The notes under the pieces: model-generated
The model's input: only the letters and a program-made list of their open reading frames with translations
Told to the model about the DNA's origin: nothing
The model's database searches: none
From: Rheinheimera oceanensis
Lineage (GTDB): Bacteria > Pseudomonadota > Gammaproteobacteria > Enterobacterales > Alteromonadaceae
DNA length: 64,000 nt
Assembly (NCBI RefSeq): GCF_018831085.1
Contig: NZ_JAGPNM010000008.1
Span: 84,144 to 148,143, forward strand
Direction: 5' to 3'
In this document: piece by piece, positions 17,722-28,335 of the stretch
Layout of the letters: the number at the start of each line of letters is the position of its first letter
How positions within the stretch are numbered: position 1 is the first letter of the stretch
Translations under genes and position numbers: made by a program

Positions 17722-17961
17722 ACTTTCTGTCTCCAGATATAAAAAATATAACGGCATACTAGATCATAAAAAATACAAATGTAAATCAATATAGCCAAAA
17801 AAATAACAAATAAGTAAAATAATTACAAAGAAGGCTAATTACTGATCGCCAGTATTGCTAAGGGACGCAGACGCCGACAAATCTGCGAACTAAATTAGCA
17901 AATTAGATGAACCAGGAATGTTGATTGACCGCCAAACCGTTAATGGCTCGGCGGTATGTCA

Positions 17962-18249
17962 TTACTGCTGATCAGACGATGGCAGTTCTTTGGTGTCAAA
18001 CTGCTGGGTTTTCTCGGCCAGTAAAGCAGCGAGTTGCTGTTCCAGCTTTTCTACTTTCTCACGGGTGCGTAGTAATACCTGGCGCTGTATGTCAAACTCT
18101 TCGCGGCTGACAAAATCCAGATCGGCCAGCTTACTTTGCAGTACCTGCTTTACCTTGGTTTCAACGTCATCGGCAAACTGGCGTAGCTGTGGTGGAATGG
18201 CGTTGCCAATTTGCTTGGCAATATCTTCAATTTTTTTCGGGTCTATCAT
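17962..18249 (-). CDS. ubiK: Ubiquinone biosynthesis accessory factor UbiK
   Basis: 95-residue member of the YqiC/BMFP family that binds UbiJ and helps ubiquinone assembly under oxygen. MIDPKKIEDIAKQIGNAIPP opens it with the family's amphipathic helix, FVSREEFDIQRQVLLRTREK is the conserved central stretch, and VEKLEQQLAALLAE is a trimeric coiled coil at the end. Transcribed leftward, divergent from rep with a 140-base gap. Confidence 0.93.
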   Translation of the reverse strand: MIDPKKIEDIAKQIGNAIPPQLRQFADDVETKVKQVLQSKLADLDFVSREEFDIQRQVLLRTREKVEKLEQQLAALLAEKTQQFDTKELPSSDQQ

Positions 18250-18389
18250 GCTGCTCTCCTGTATCGCATCAGTAACTTGCGACCTTATGCTGTACCGTAA
18301 GCCTTATTCTACAGGCCAAAACCATAATCACGAATGCTATTTAGCGGCAAATTTCGTTACAATGCCAGCCTTAGTGTAAGGGTGAGTGA

Positions 18390-20405
18390 ATGAAGTTAAA
18401 TCCGCAACAAAATGCTGCCGTTAAATTTATCTCCGGGCCTTGCCTGGTGCTGGCCGGTGCCGGTAGTGGTAAAACCCGGGTAATTATTAATAAAATTGCC
18501 TACCTGATCCAGGAATGCGACATGCCGGCCCGGCATATTGCTGCGGTTACCTTTACCAATAAAGCCGCCCGCGAAATGCGCGAGCGCATTAACCATCAGC
18601 TACCGAAAACCGCCACCCGCGGCCTGACTATTTCTACCTTTCACACCCTGGGGCTGGAAATTCTGAAAAAGGAATACCGCCATATCGGCTATAAAGCCAA
18701 CTTTACCCTGTTTGACGATCAGGACAGTATGGCGCTACTAAAGGAATTGAGCGAAAACGATATTCACGGCGATAAAGACATACTGCGCGCGCTGCAAAGC
18801 CGGATTAGCAGTTGGAAAAACGAGCTGACGCTGCCTGCCAAAGCCATTGCTCAAGCACAGGATGCGCAAAGCATCAGCTTTGCGAATTATTACCAGCAAT
18901 ACACCCAGCAGCTAACTGCTTACAATGCACTGGATTTTGATGACTTAATTTTAATGCCCACTTTGCTGTTTACCCATAACGCCGAGGTACGGCAAAAGTG
19001 GCAGCAAAAAATTCAGTATTTGTTGGTGGATGAATATCAGGACACTAACACCAGCCAGTACCAACTGGTGAAATTGCTGGTAGGTGAGCGCCAGCGTTTT
19101 ACTGTGGTGGGCGATGATGACCAGTCTATTTACTCCTGGCGCGGCGCACGGCCACAAAATCTGGTACTGTTAAAAACCGATTTTCCCAATTTAAATGTAA
19201 TTAAGCTGGAGCAAAATTACCGCTCGGCCGAGCGTATTTTAAAAGCTGCCAATATTTTAATTGCCAACAACCCGCACGAGTTTGAAAAACAGCTGTTTAG
19301 CGAGAACGGTTATGGCGTGCCGCTAAAAGTGGTCCCCTGTAAACATGAGGAAGACGAAGCGGAAAAAGTAGTGGCCGAGATTATTTCACACCGCTTTATT
19401 AACCGCAGCCAATACCGCGACTATGCCTTATTGTACCGCGGTAACCATCAGTCGCGTTTATTTGAAAAAGCGCTGATGACCAACCGCATTCCATACAAAA
19501 TCTCCGGTGGCACTTCGTTTTTCTCGCGCAGTGAAATTAAAGACGTAATGGCGTATTTGCGGCTGGTGGTAAACCAGGACGACGATAACGCTCTGCTGCG
19601 TATTATTAATGTGCCACGGCGCGAAATTGGCGCCGCTACCTTGCAGCATATAGGTAACCTGGCCAATGAAAAACAAGTCAGTTTATTTGAGGCTTGCTGC
19701 GACAGTGAGTTGTCAATGCACTTATCGGCCAGAGCGCATAATGCGGTGAAACAGTTTGCCCAGTGGATTACAGGCATTGCCGATAATGTGCAGCGCGCCG
19801 ACCCGGCTGAAGCGATACGCGATTTAATTCGCCAGAGCCATTACGAAGCCTGGCTGTTTGAAACCAGCCCCAGCCCCAAAGCGGCTGAAATGGCTCTGAA
19901 AAACGTTAACGAGCTATACCGCTGGATCAGCGAAATGCTGCAGGGCAAAGATGACGATGAACCAATGACCTTGCCCGAAGTAGTAACGCGCCTGACGCTG
20001 CGCGATATGATGGAGCGCCAGGAGCAGGAGGATAACGCTGATCAGGTACAGTTGCTTACGCTGCATGCCTCTAAAGGGTTAGAGTTTCCTTATGTGTTTA
20101 TGGTGGGCATGGAAGAGGGTATTTTGCCGCATCAGGTCAGCATAGACGAAGATAACGTTGAGGAAGAACGCCGGCTGGCTTATGTGGGCATTACCCGCGC
20201 CCAGCGCGAGCTTATGTTTACCTACGCCAAAGAGCGGCGCCAGTTTGGCGAAGTTGTACGGCCCGAGCCAAGCCGGTTTTTATATGAATTACCGCAGGAC
20301 GATTTGGAATGGCAAAGCGCCGCACCGGTAAAAACTGCCGAGCAGCGCCAGCAAACTGGCCAGGCGCATATTGAACGCTTACGCCAGATGCTGAAAAACA
20401 ATTGA
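18390..20405 (+). CDS. rep: ATP-dependent DNA helicase Rep
   Basis: Superfamily 1A 3'-5' helicase that clears proteins ahead of the replication fork with DnaB. 671 residues against 673 in E. coli, and nearly superimposable: Walker [12 protein letters not shown] (22-32), motif Ia [13 protein letters not shown], Walker [15 protein letters not shown], motif [18 protein letters not shown], motif IV LEQNYRS, motif [13 protein letters not shown] and motif [14 protein letters not shown]. The start [11 protein letters not shown] matches E. coli. The last 27 bases overlap the tail of the convergent GGDEF gene. Confidence 0.97.
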   Translation: MKLNPQQNAAVKFISGPCLVLAGAGSGKTRVIINKIAYLIQECDMPARHIAAVTFTNKAAREMRERINHQLPKTATRGLTISTFHTLGLEILKKEYRHIGYKANFTLFDDQDSMALLKELSENDIHGDKDILRALQSRISSWKNELTLPAKAIAQAQDAQSISFANYYQQYTQQLTAYNALDFDDLILMPTLLFTHNAEVRQKWQQKIQYLLVDEYQDTNTSQYQLVKLLVGERQRFTVVGDDDQSIYSWRGARPQNLVLLKTDFPNLNVIKLEQNYRSAERILKAANILIANNPHEFEKQLFSENGYGVPLKVVPCKHEEDEAEKVVAEIISHRFINRSQYRDYALLYRGNHQSRLFEKALMTNRIPYKISGGTSFFSRSEIKDVMAYLRLVVNQDDDNALLRIINVPRREIGAATLQHIGNLANEKQVSLFEACCDSELSMHLSARAHNAVKQFAQWITGIADNVQRADPAEAIRDLIRQSHYEAWLFETSPSPKAAEMALKNVNELYRWISEMLQGKDDDEPMTLPEVVTRLTLRDMMERQEQEDNADQVQLLTLHASKGLEFPYVFMVGMEEGILPHQVSIDEDNVEEERRLAYVGITRAQRELMFTYAKERRQFGEVVRPEPSRFLYELPQDDLEWQSAAPVKTAEQRQQTGQAHIERLRQMLKNN

Positions 20406-22991
20406 CGGTGTCGTACTTAACTCCTGCGCCGACAACAGCTCAGATACATATTTGCCCTGCATAAAGCAGCAACCTTCAGCCAGCAGCAGGTTGAGTAAAT
20501 CGGCGTTATCAACCCCATCGGCCAGTAAGCGGAATTTGTAACTCAGCGCCAGCGACTGCAGCATTTGCAGTAACTGGCGTTTTTGTTCACTGCGTACCAG
20601 TTGGCGGCAAAAAGCGGCATCCAGTTTGACAAAATCAAACTGCTGCTGCAGCAATAAACTCAGTGGCGCCATGTCGGCAGCAAAGTTGTGCAGCGCCAAC
20701 CGCACACCCAGCTGTTTTAATTGCTGCAGATTATGCTGCACTGTTGCAGCATTACCACTTTGCAGTAAGTCAGCTTCTGAAAACGCCAGACACAAGCGGT
20801 GTAATTCCGCTACCCCTGCCAGTTGCCGCTTTAATGCGTCATACAAGTCATGTTGTTGCAGATGCTGCACACTAAGGCGCACAGTCAGCAAACCAGCGCT
20901 GGCTTCACTTAGCATTAGCTGGCGGCAAGCCTGTTGCAGCAACAGTTGTTCAATTTGCGGTAAAATACCCACCTGGGCCGCATGCTGGCAAAAGTTATAC
21001 TGGGTGCCCAGTTGCGGATGCTGCCACTGCGCATGCAACTCGTAGCCCATTAAATTACGCGCCTGGCCACAAAGCACCGGCTCGTATACGGCAGTAAACT
21101 GCTGTTGCTCTAACGCCTGCATCATAACCTGCTCGGTGCTAAGGGCCTGCAGCATTTGCTCACGCATAGTTTCATTAAAAATGACAAAGCGGTTGCGTCC
21201 CATCGATTTGGCCTGATACATAGCAGCATCGGCGTCCCGCAGTAAGGCTTCAGCTTTGCTGTGTTCATGGCTAAAATGGGCAATGCCAACACTGGCACCA
21301 GAGTGCACTGGCTGACCGTGTAATAAGAATGGCTGGCGAATCATTTCAATAATACGCTCGGCTACTTCTTCAGCATCCACTTCATCAGCCAGACTGGTGA
21401 GCAGCACCACAAATTCATCACCACCCAGGCGCGCAACCAGATCATGCTCGCGAACTGTGGTTTGCAGGCGCTTACTTACCTCAACCAGAAATGCATCACC
21501 AATATGATGCCCCAGGGTGTCGTTAATCAGCTTAAAGCGGTCCAGATCAATAAACAACAGAGCTATTTTCAGCTGCGACTGGCGTTTACTCAGCGCAAAT
21601 TGTTGTTTGAGCTGTTGCAAAAACATCTGCCGGTTCGCCAGCCCGGTTAAGGCGTCATGATTGGCTTCGTAAAACAACTTTTGCTCAGCTTTTTTCCGCT
21701 CTTCTACCTGCAACCGTAAAAACAGATTGGTTTGACGCAGCTCGCGGGTACTTTCAAATACTTTACGCTCCAGCTCTTCCTGGTGACGCTTTTGCTGCTC
21801 GGTTGTTTGCTTACGGTGAATCGCCACCGCAATATGCTGCGATACAAAGCGCAGAATATTCAGCTCAGCCTCTGAATAACAATAACTTTTTTCATAAGAC
21901 TGTAATGCAATAACGCCAATAACCTGTTTATCCAGCACCAGCGGTGCCCCCAGCCAACTGGTAGAATAGCGCACAGTAGAGGCAGGGCCGTTTACACCCC
22001 GGCATATTTCACCACTGGCCACCAGTTTTTCGGCGGTATCGGCGTTAATTAGTTTTACGTCGGCACAACGTATTACATACTCGGTAAAACCACGGCTTAG
22101 CGGCCGTTCACGCGCCGGTGGTGAATACTGGTCAATATAAAACGGGAAGCTGAGTTTGGTTCTATCACTGCTAAGCAAGGCAATATAGCAATTATCGGCA
22201 TGCATCAAACCAGACAACACCTGATGTACCGCACGATAAAAACTGTTCATATCACTGCTGCTGGCAGTAAGTTCAGAAATACGGTACAACGCCACCTGCA
22301 GTTGTTCAGCGCTGGTACGTTCTTTTATTTCTTTTTGCAATGACTGGTTAATACTTTGCAGTTGCTGTGTGCGCTGGCGTACGGTGTCTTCAAGCAATTC
22401 GCGGCTTTTTACTCTGTCCAGTGCAGTAATAGTGTGACCACCAATACTGCTGAACAATGCCAGATCGGCCTCGGTATATAAATGCTCAGCGTTATACGAC
22501 TGAATAGCCATTACACCAATAACCTGCTCGCCACGGCACAAGGGTATACCCAGCCAGTGCGCACAGGGTGAACCCTGTGCCTGAATGTGGCCGTCAAGCA
22601 CCAGTTGCTCAAACTGCTGGTTATCACACATTAACGCTTTGCCGCTACGGGCCACATAACCGGTTAAACCGGTTGAAAAGGCACTTGAGGGTACCTGTGC
22701 AATGATCTGTTGATCTTTTTCATCCGAAAAGTACTGCGGTAAATATTGTTCGGTAGTACTGTTATAGAAAACAACATAGAAATTTTCTGCGTGCAGCAGT
22801 TCAGATACCATCCTGTGAATAGCCGGATAAAACTCCCGCATATCACTGATAGTACTGGCTAGTTCAGATAGCTGCAGTAATGCGCCCTGAATGATATAGG
22901 CTTGCTTATAGCGCTGCGCCAATAATCTAAGGCGCCGCAACCTGATTTCAGCCTGACGTAAACGCTTATTCAGTTTAGTTGATCCCTTCAA
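20379..22991 (-). CDS. GAF-GAF-GGDEF protein with degenerate EAL domain
   Basis: 870-residue predicted diguanylate cyclase. Order: an N-terminal coiled coil (1-45), GAF 1 (about 45-190), a coiled coil, GAF 2 (about 225-390), a coiled coil, GGDEF (about 435-605) and an EAL-like domain (about 615-865). The GGDEF motif [12 protein letters not shown] is intact, and REHD five residues before it is a c-di-GMP inhibitory site. The EAL-like domain lacks the catalytic set: E-L-H (YELHAQW) replaces [13 protein letters not shown] replaces the DDFG loop, and LLADGVDN replaces the AEGVE stretch. Net output should be c-di-GMP synthesis. Start is TTG at 22991, no better one being near. No membrane helix. 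Confidence 0.88.
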   Translation of the reverse strand: MKGSTKLNKRLRQAEIRLRRLRLLAQRYKQAYIIQGALLQLSELASTISDMREFYPAIHRMVSELLHAENFYVVFYNSTTEQYLPQYFSDEKDQQIIAQVPSSAFSTGLTGYVARSGKALMCDNQQFEQLVLDGHIQAQGSPCAHWLGIPLCRGEQVIGVMAIQSYNAEHLYTEADLALFSSIGGHTITALDRVKSRELLEDTVRQRTQQLQSINQSLQKEIKERTSAEQLQVALYRISELTASSSDMNSFYRAVHQVLSGLMHADNCYIALLSSDRTKLSFPFYIDQYSPPARERPLSRGFTEYVIRCADVKLINADTAEKLVASGEICRGVNGPASTVRYSTSWLGAPLVLDKQVIGVIALQSYEKSYCYSEAELNILRFVSQHIAVAIHRKQTTEQQKRHQEELERKVFESTRELRQTNLFLRLQVEERKKAEQKLFYEANHDALTGLANRQMFLQQLKQQFALSKRQSQLKIALLFIDLDRFKLINDTLGHHIGDAFLVEVSKRLQTTVREHDLVARLGGDEFVVLLTSLADEVDAEEVAERIIEMIRQPFLLHGQPVHSGASVGIAHFSHEHSKAEALLRDADAAMYQAKSMGRNRFVIFNETMREQMLQALSTEQVMMQALEQQQFTAVYEPVLCGQARNLMGYELHAQWQHPQLGTQYNFCQHAAQVGILPQIEQLLLQQACRQLMLSEASAGLLTVRLSVQHLQQHDLYDALKRQLAGVAELHRLCLAFSEADLLQSGNAATVQHNLQQLKQLGVRLALHNFAADMAPLSLLLQQQFDFVKLDAAFCRQLVRSEQKRQLLQMLQSLALSYKFRLLADGVDNADLLNLLLAEGCCFMQGKYVSELLSAQELSTTPSIVFQHLA

Positions 22992-23135
22992 CGCTGATAC
23001 GATTCTTATATGGCCAGTTGCAGATGGCCAACTTTATTTTTGACCGACTCATTATGCACAAAGTTTAACCACATGGAAGAGCCGGACCGGCACTAATTAA
23101 CAATTGCTTAGGCTAATTTATTTTCTGTGCAGATA

Positions 23136-23167
23136 AAAACAACTAAGGCCGCATTAAGCGGCCTTAG
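23136..23167 (-). terminator. Intrinsic terminator of the cytochrome c5 gene
   Basis: A perfect 10-bp stem, CTAAGGCCGC (23143-23152) with its complement at 23158-23167, around a 5-base loop. Leftward it is followed by TTGTTTTTATC, a U-rich tail. It lies 17 bases after the gene's stop. Confidence 0.88.
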
Positions 23168-23183
23168 TATGACAATGCACTTG

Positions 23184-23579
23184 TTATACGCCGTCGGTCA
23201 TGAACTTAATAGCGGCGGCAATTTCATCATCCGAACAATCGGCACAGGTGCCACGGGCAGGCATATTGCGAATACCTTCTATGGCGTGTTTAAGCATAAC
23301 ATCGAAGCCTTGCTCCATACGCGATTTCCAGGCGGCATCATCTTTTTTCGGTGCATCCAGTGCGCCGGTGCCATGACAGGCAAAACAAGCAGTCTGATAT
23401 ACTTTTTCACCACTGCGCGGGCCTGATGGGCCGGCGTCAGATGCAGCGGCAGCTCCAGCTACATAAACCTGACCAACAGGAGCAAGACGTTTAGCCAGCG
23501 CTTCTTTATCCGCATCCGAACTGGCATTGACACTCACTGTTGTTAACAACAAGGCGAAAGCGAGAGTTAATTTTTTCAT
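23184..23579 (-). CDS. Cytochrome c5
   Basis: 131-residue periplasmic monoheme cytochrome with a Sec signal (first 19 residues, ending VSVNA). The heme motif CFACH is C65/C68/H69, M106 in NMPARG is the expected sixth ligand, and a second pair, C112/C115 (CADC), forms the small disulfide typical of cytochrome c5. Such proteins shuttle electrons to terminal oxidases. Monocistronic, with its own terminator. Confidence 0.92.
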   Translation of the reverse strand: MKKLTLAFALLLTTVSVNASSDADKEALAKRLAPVGQVYVAGAAAASDAGPSGPRSGEKVYQTACFACHGTGALDAPKKDDAAWKSRMEQGFDVMLKHAIEGIRNMPARGTCADCSDDEIAAAIKFMTDGV

Positions 23580-24139
23580 CTACTGGGTTCCTGTGGTAAA
23601 AGCCGCACAAAATTTGAGGCATTATAGCCCCCAAGCCACAGCAAGGGGAAGCCCCAACAATAGCCGCAGTTATAAATGCGCAATAAAGTAAGCTGTTATT
23701 ACCAGCCTGACGCCAGATCTGCAACAAATATTGGCGGATCTGCTATATGCTTTTTTGTTCCTTGCAGACGTTCTTTTAAAGCTAAATTATTTAATATTTT
23801 TGCTTTGAATCCACCAGGTTTGTGGTAGTCTATTCGGCCGGTAATTCACGATTTCTTCTGCAGCTTTGTGAAGTGCCTGGTTAACATGGAAAAGCTTTTC
23901 CACAAAATAAAAATTAGAAAATAGTAATATGGGCGCTGCGATAAACCCCATTTTTTCTTTATAAAACAAAACATTAAAACAAAACCAAACTATACCTGAT
24001 TAAAGGGCATGGTTTGTTCGGCTATGTTTTGCACAAAGTTATCCACAGCTTATCATCCTGAACCACAACACCGTATTACTGGCAGCACAGCACGCGCTGT
24101 GGCATGCTATAACTTTATTTCTGCAGGATATTACTACCC
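23580..24139. promoter_or_regulatory. Intergenic region before polA with two DnaA-type boxes
   Basis: 560 A/T-rich bases without a credible gene. A perfect DnaA box, TTATCCACA, lies at 24039-24047, and a near match, TTTTCCACA, at 23896-23904. The polA promoter should lie here, and the boxes could couple polA to DnaA. There is no cluster of boxes or tract of 13-mers as in an origin. The 60-codon leftward frame at 23787-23969 has no ribosome site and is not called. Confidence 0.5.
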
Positions 24140-26932
24140 ATGGTTTCTATCTCCGGCACTCCGCTGATCCTGGTCGATGGCTCGTCTTATTTGTTCCGTG
24201 CTTATCATTCACCACCCCATTTAACTAACTCACGGGGCGAAGCCACCGGCGCTATTTATGGTGTAGTTAATATGCTGAAAAGTTTGCTGCGCCAGTATCA
24301 ACCCACACAAATGGCTGTGGTATTTGATGCTAAAGGCCCCACTTTTCGTAACGAAATGTACAGTGAATACAAAGCACACCGCCCCCCAATGCCGGATGAC
24401 CTGCGCAGCCAGATCGAACCGTTACACCGCATCATAGAAGCCATGGGGGTGCCGCTGTTGTGCGTCAGTGGTGTAGAGGCTGACGATGTTATTGGTACTC
24501 TGGCGCGGCAAGCCAGTGCACAAGGCCGCCATACGCTGATTTCTACCGGCGATAAAGATATGGCGCAGTTGGTGGATGAGCATGTCACTTTAATTAATAC
24601 CATGACCAACACCCTGCTTGATCCGCAGGGTGTCACAGACAAGTTTGGCGTCGGTCCTGAGCTGATTATTGATTATCTGGCGCTGATGGGCGACAAAGTG
24701 GATAACATTCCGGGGTTGCCTGGTGTAGGTGAAAAAACCGCCGCCGCATTACTGCAGGGGCTGGGCTCGATTGCACAGATTTATCAGCGACTGGATCAGG
24801 TAGCTGAATTAAGTTTTCGTGGCGCCAAAACCATGAAAGCAAAGTTGGAAGAATTTCGTGAACAACTGGAATTATCTTATCAGTTGGCAACGATAAAAAC
24901 CGATGTGGACTTGCCTTATCAGCTGACAGACTTAATGATTAAAACGGCAGATAACGGGCAACTGGCCGAGTTATATAAGCAGTGCGAATTTCGCCGCTGG
25001 TTAAGTGAAGTATTAAGCAATGAACCTGCAGCGGCCAAACCGCAAACCGGTGCCGCACAAGCTGATATGTTTGCCAGCAGCGATGAGACTAACAGCCCCC
25101 CAGACGAAGGTAACCCGGCGCCTGATACCTACCTTACTGTACTGGATGAAGCAGCTTTTAATAGTATGCTGCAACAACTGAACCGCTGCGAACTGGTTGC
25201 TTTTGATACTGAAACCACCAGCCTGGATTATATGCAGGCAGAACTCGTTGGGTTGTCAGTAGCCATTGCAGCAGGTGAAGCCTGGTATGTGCCGGTAGCA
25301 CATGATTATATCGGCGCTCCGCAGCAGTTAAACCGCGACTGGGTGCTGGCACAGCTTAAACCCTGGCTGGAAGACAACAGCAAAGCCAAAGTGGGCCAGA
25401 ACCTGAAGTATGATCAAAGTGTACTGGCGCGCTACGGCATTAGGCTACAAGGTGTGCGCTTTGATACGATGCTTGAATCCTATGTGCTGAACTCCGTGGC
25501 CTCGCGCCATGATATGGATAGCCTGGCATTGAAGTATTTAGGCCGTAAAACCATCAGCTTTGAAGACATTGCCGGCAAAGGCGCTAAACAACTGACGTTT
25601 AACCAGATAGAACTGGAAAAAGCCGCCCGGTATGCCGCAGAAGATGCTGACATTACCCTGCAACTGCACCAGACACTTTGGCCGCAACTACAGCAGGATA
25701 CCGGCCTGGTTACTGTGTTGCAGGATATTGAAATACCGCTGGTAGATATTTTATCGCGGATTGAACGCCACGGTGTATTGATCGACAGCAAGTTACTGGC
25801 AATACAAAGTGAGCAACTGGCCAGCCGTATTGCTGAACTGGAGCAGTTGGCTTACGAGCAAGCGGGTAAACCGTTTAATCTGGCATCACCCAAACAATTG
25901 CAGGAAATTTTGTTTGAACAGATGAAACTGCCGGTGCTGAAAAAGACCCCAACCGGCACCCCCTCTACCGCTGAAGACGTATTGGCAGAACTGGCACTGG
26001 AATATGAATTCCCTAAGCTGATTACCGAGCACCGGGGTTTAAGTAAGCTTAAATCTACTTATACCGACAAGCTGCCAAAAATGCAGAACCCGGTAACAGG
26101 CAGGGTACACACCTCGTATCATCAGGCGGTTGCAGCAACAGGCCGTTTAAGTTCAACCGATCCTAATCTGCAAAATATCCCTATCCGCACTGAAGAAGGC
26201 CGGCGTATCCGGCAGGCATTTATTGCCCCTGAAGGGAAAAAAATTGTTGCCGTGGATTACTCTCAGATCGAGCTGCGAATTATGGCGCATCTGTCACAAG
26301 ATAAGGCTCTGCTGGATGCTTTTGCCCAGGGCCGTGATATTCACCGTGCTACGGCAGCAGAAGTTTTTGGCGTTAAACTGGACGATGTCACCTCAGATCA
26401 GCGCCGTAGTGCCAAAGCCGTTAACTTTGGCCTGATTTACGGTATGTCAGCATTTGGTTTAGCTAAACAACTTGGCGTAAGCCGTGCAGAAGCACAACAG
26501 TACGTTGATCGTTACTTTGAACGCTTTCCGGGTGTACTTGATTATATGGAGCGTACGCGCAAGCAAGCCCATGAGCAGGGGTATGTTGAAACCTTGTTTG
26601 GCCGCCGTTTATATTTGCCAGAGATCAATGCACAGAATATGGCCAGGCGTAAAGGTGCAGAGCGGGCGGCAATTAACGCCCCGATGCAGGGTACCGCTGC
26701 CGATATTATAAAAAAAGCCATGATAGTGGTAGATAACTGGTTGCAACAGCAAAAACAGCCTGCGGCCGCCATGATCATGCAAGTACACGATGAGTTGGTA
26801 TTTGAAGTAGATGCCAACAAAGTTGACCAGATAAAGCAGCAGTTAGTTGAACTGATGGCAACGGCAGCAACCCTGGATGTGCCGCTGCTGGCAGAAGCGG
26901 GTGACGGAGATAATTGGGACGAAGCACATTAA
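24140..26932 (+). CDS. polA: DNA polymerase I
   Basis: 930 residues (E. coli 928), three domains: 5'-3' exonuclease (1-290; [13 protein letters not shown], then [14 protein letters not shown] and [11 protein letters not shown]), 3'-5' exonuclease (about 325-520, with the active D-x-E set in [11 protein letters not shown], so proofreading is kept), and the polymerase (about 525-930; [30 protein letters not shown] and [11 protein letters not shown]). It acts in Okazaki fragment maturation and repair. The spf RNA follows it, as in enterobacteria. Confidence 0.98.
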   Translation: MVSISGTPLILVDGSSYLFRAYHSPPHLTNSRGEATGAIYGVVNMLKSLLRQYQPTQMAVVFDAKGPTFRNEMYSEYKAHRPPMPDDLRSQIEPLHRIIEAMGVPLLCVSGVEADDVIGTLARQASAQGRHTLISTGDKDMAQLVDEHVTLINTMTNTLLDPQGVTDKFGVGPELIIDYLALMGDKVDNIPGLPGVGEKTAAALLQGLGSIAQIYQRLDQVAELSFRGAKTMKAKLEEFREQLELSYQLATIKTDVDLPYQLTDLMIKTADNGQLAELYKQCEFRRWLSEVLSNEPAAAKPQTGAAQADMFASSDETNSPPDEGNPAPDTYLTVLDEAAFNSMLQQLNRCELVAFDTETTSLDYMQAELVGLSVAIAAGEAWYVPVAHDYIGAPQQLNRDWVLAQLKPWLEDNSKAKVGQNLKYDQSVLARYGIRLQGVRFDTMLESYVLNSVASRHDMDSLALKYLGRKTISFEDIAGKGAKQLTFNQIELEKAARYAAEDADITLQLHQTLWPQLQQDTGLVTVLQDIEIPLVDILSRIERHGVLIDSKLLAIQSEQLASRIAELEQLAYEQAGKPFNLASPKQLQEILFEQMKLPVLKKTPTGTPSTAEDVLAELALEYEFPKLITEHRGLSKLKSTYTDKLPKMQNPVTGRVHTSYHQAVAATGRLSSTDPNLQNIPIRTEEGRRIRQAFIAPEGKKIVAVDYSQIELRIMAHLSQDKALLDAFAQGRDIHRATAAEVFGVKLDDVTSDQRRSAKAVNFGLIYGMSAFGLAKQLGVSRAEAQQYVDRYFERFPGVLDYMERTRKQAHEQGYVETLFGRRLYLPEINAQNMARRKGAERAAINAPMQGTAADIIKKAMIVVDNWLQQQKQPAAAMIMQVHDELVFEVDANKVDQIKQQLVELMATAATLDVPLLAEAGDGDNWDEAH

Positions 26933-27004
26933 TATTGAACTAATTACGTAAGCACCTGTCTGAGGTTATAGTTAAGTTATTCATCTCTCCTGTGTACACT
27001 TTTC

Positions 27005-27031
27005 AGCCCCGCCACCTGGCGGGGCTTTTTT
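27005..27031 (+). terminator. Intrinsic terminator of polA
   Basis: AGCCCCGCC (27005-27013) pairs perfectly with 27018-27026 over an ACCT tetraloop and runs into six T. Confidence 0.92.
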
Positions 27032-27061
27032 ATGCTCAGCACTGCGCAAAAAGGTAATTAA

Positions 27062-27121
27062 ATTACCAAAAATGGTAATAAGAGCGAAAAACGAGCATTT
27101 TTTGTAGTTTTATTACAAAAA
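27062..27121 (+). promoter_or_regulatory. Two inverted repeats upstream of spf
   Basis: ATTACCAAAAATGGTAAT (27062-27079) is an inverted repeat with 6-base arms, and TTTTTGTA (27099-27106) with TACAAAAA (27114-27121) is a second with 8-base arms and 7 bases between. The second is centred about 51 bases before the spf start. In E. coli, CRP represses spf; these arms are not good CRP sites (TGTGA/TCACA), so the binder is unknown. Confidence 0.45.
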
Positions 27122-27125
27122 GAAC

Positions 27126-27153
27126 TTGCTTTATTAAGCTGGCTGGTTAAAAT
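27126..27153 (+). promoter_or_regulatory. spf (Spot 42) promoter
   Basis: A -35 like TTGCTT (27126-27131), a 16-base spacer and a -10 TAAAAT (27148-27153), 7 bases before the known 5' end of the Spot 42 homology (27161). Confidence 0.7.
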
Positions 27154-27160
27154 TTGATGC

Positions 27161-27271
27161 GTAGGGTACAGAGGTAAGATGTTCTATCTTTCAGTGCCAG
27201 AGCTTTAGGGCTCCAGCGAATGAAAGTAGGCTTATTTAGCCGCCCCACTGCTTGCAGTGGGGCGTTTTTTT
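27161..27271 (+). ncRNA. spf: Spot 42 small RNA
   Basis: The 5' 34 bases (from GTAGGGTACAGAGGTAAGAT, continuing through the TTCTATCTTTCAG stretch) agree with E. coli Spot 42, and the 3' end has the same TTTAGCCGCCCCA lead-in and GC-rich terminator (27242-27263) with an eight-T tail. The middle differs, as expected between families. Position between polA and engB (yihA) is the same as in E. coli. Spot 42 is an Hfq-dependent regulator of carbon metabolism (galK and many catabolic mRNAs), lowered by cAMP-CRP. The fit is very good. Confidence 0.95.
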
Positions 27272-27412
27272 TGCCTGAAAAACCAGCAACCCGGCTACCA
27301 CCTGCCGATAATACCAGCACAGAAAAATGGTTACTGAGTAACGGCACACCCACTAAAATGAAAATTTATTAGATTTTTTAGAGCAAATACTTCAAACAAT
27401 AAAAATTTGCTG

Positions 27413-27510
27413 TATAATGAAGTTGTCTTAGCGATAAGACACCCTGTTGATTTGAAATTATAGCTTCTCCCCGTTTGCTATGACCGACACTTCCGAGTGT
27501 CGGTTTTTTT
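27413..27510 (+). ncRNA. Candidate small RNA between spf and engB
   Basis: A perfect -10 (TATAAT, 27413-27418) is followed at about +7 by GTCTTA-GCGA-TAAGAC (27425-27440), a 6-bp 5' hairpin with a GNRA loop. A 43-base single-stranded middle has a C-rich TTCTCCCCG stretch, and an 8-bp hairpin with TCCG loop (27484-27503) precedes seven T. Predicted transcript is about 27424-27510 (87 nt). The T-run is only on the plus strand, so it is not the terminator of leftward engB, and there is no upstream plus-strand gene that needs one after the Spot 42 terminator. The -35 is weak (TTCAAA, 27391-27396). I recognise no known family. Confidence 0.6.
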
Positions 27511-27521
27511 ATGTCTGCAGC

Positions 27522-28184
27522 CTACTGCGCGGCCGTCTCGGTATCTGTTGCCACGCCATACCACAGGTCCAGCACTTGCTCCAGCTCTGGCAACCCCAGT
27601 TTATTCAGTGAACTGAATGCATGCACCGTGATGTCGCCCATAAATGCCAGTGTTGCTTCACGTACCTCAAGCAAGGTTTTCTTTCTTGCCCCCGGCCCCA
27701 GTTTATCGGCTTTGGTTAGCAGAATAAGCACCGGTAGCTCACTTTCCACTGCCCAGTGAATAAGATCCTGATCTAAATCTTTTAACGGATGACGGATATC
27801 CATCAGCACCACCAAACCTTTTAAACTGGTGCGCTTTATCAGGTATTCGGCAAGAGATTTTTGCCATTTCTCTTTTACCGCCAGTGGCACCTTGGCAAAA
27901 CCATAACCTGGTAAATCAATCAACCGGCGCTGTCCATCCAGGCTGAAGGTATTAATCAATTGGGTACGGCCGGGAGTTTTACTGGTGCGGGCCAGACTAT
28001 TTTGCCGCGTCAGCGTATTTAACGCACTGGACTTACCGGCATTTGAACGGCCGGCAAAGGCAACTTCAATGCCTTCGTCTGCCGGTAATGCTTTGATATC
28101 AGGCGCACTGGTTAAAAAAGTAGTTTGCTGATAATTGATTTTTGACTTGTACACTGCCTTCTCCGGCGAATAATTTGATGCCAT
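27522..28184 (-). CDS. engB: Ribosome biogenesis GTPase EngB (YihA/YsxC)
   Basis: 220-residue essential GTPase for 50S assembly. G1 is GRSNAGKSS (about 45-53), G2 contains KTPGRTQ, G3 is DLPGYG (about 95-100), G4 is TKADK (about 158-162) and G5 AFSSLNK (about 189). The N-terminal [21 protein letters not shown] is the family's. Length and motifs match E. coli YihA. Divergent from cytochrome c4 with a 151-base gap. Confidence 0.96.
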   Translation of the reverse strand: MASNYSPEKAVYKSKINYQQTTFLTSAPDIKALPADEGIEVAFAGRSNAGKSSALNTLTRQNSLARTSKTPGRTQLINTFSLDGQRRLIDLPGYGFAKVPLAVKEKWQKSLAEYLIKRTSLKGLVVLMDIRHPLKDLDQDLIHWAVESELPVLILLTKADKLGPGARKKTLLEVREATLAFMGDITVHAFSSLNKLGLPELEQVLDLWYGVATDTETAAQ

Positions 28185-28335
28185 TGTAGCGGATCTGGCA
28201 GATCGGCAGAAGCTTTTGCGCGCTGTATGGGATTTTACTTTGGGCAGTTTCGTGTAAAATAGGCATAAAAATTAAGGTTATTACTCTTGGTTGCCAGTAT
28301 GCTGGCGGTTTAATGCGGACAGAGACGGATAAAAA

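Noticed and set aside
23787..23969. 60-codon leftward frame before polA
   Set aside because: No ribosome site, no family and odd composition; treated as chance in an A/T-rich region.
24031..24060. Replication origin near polA
   Set aside because: One perfect DnaA box and one near match are too few, and no dnaA, dnaN, gidA or GC-rich/AT-rich origin features lie here.
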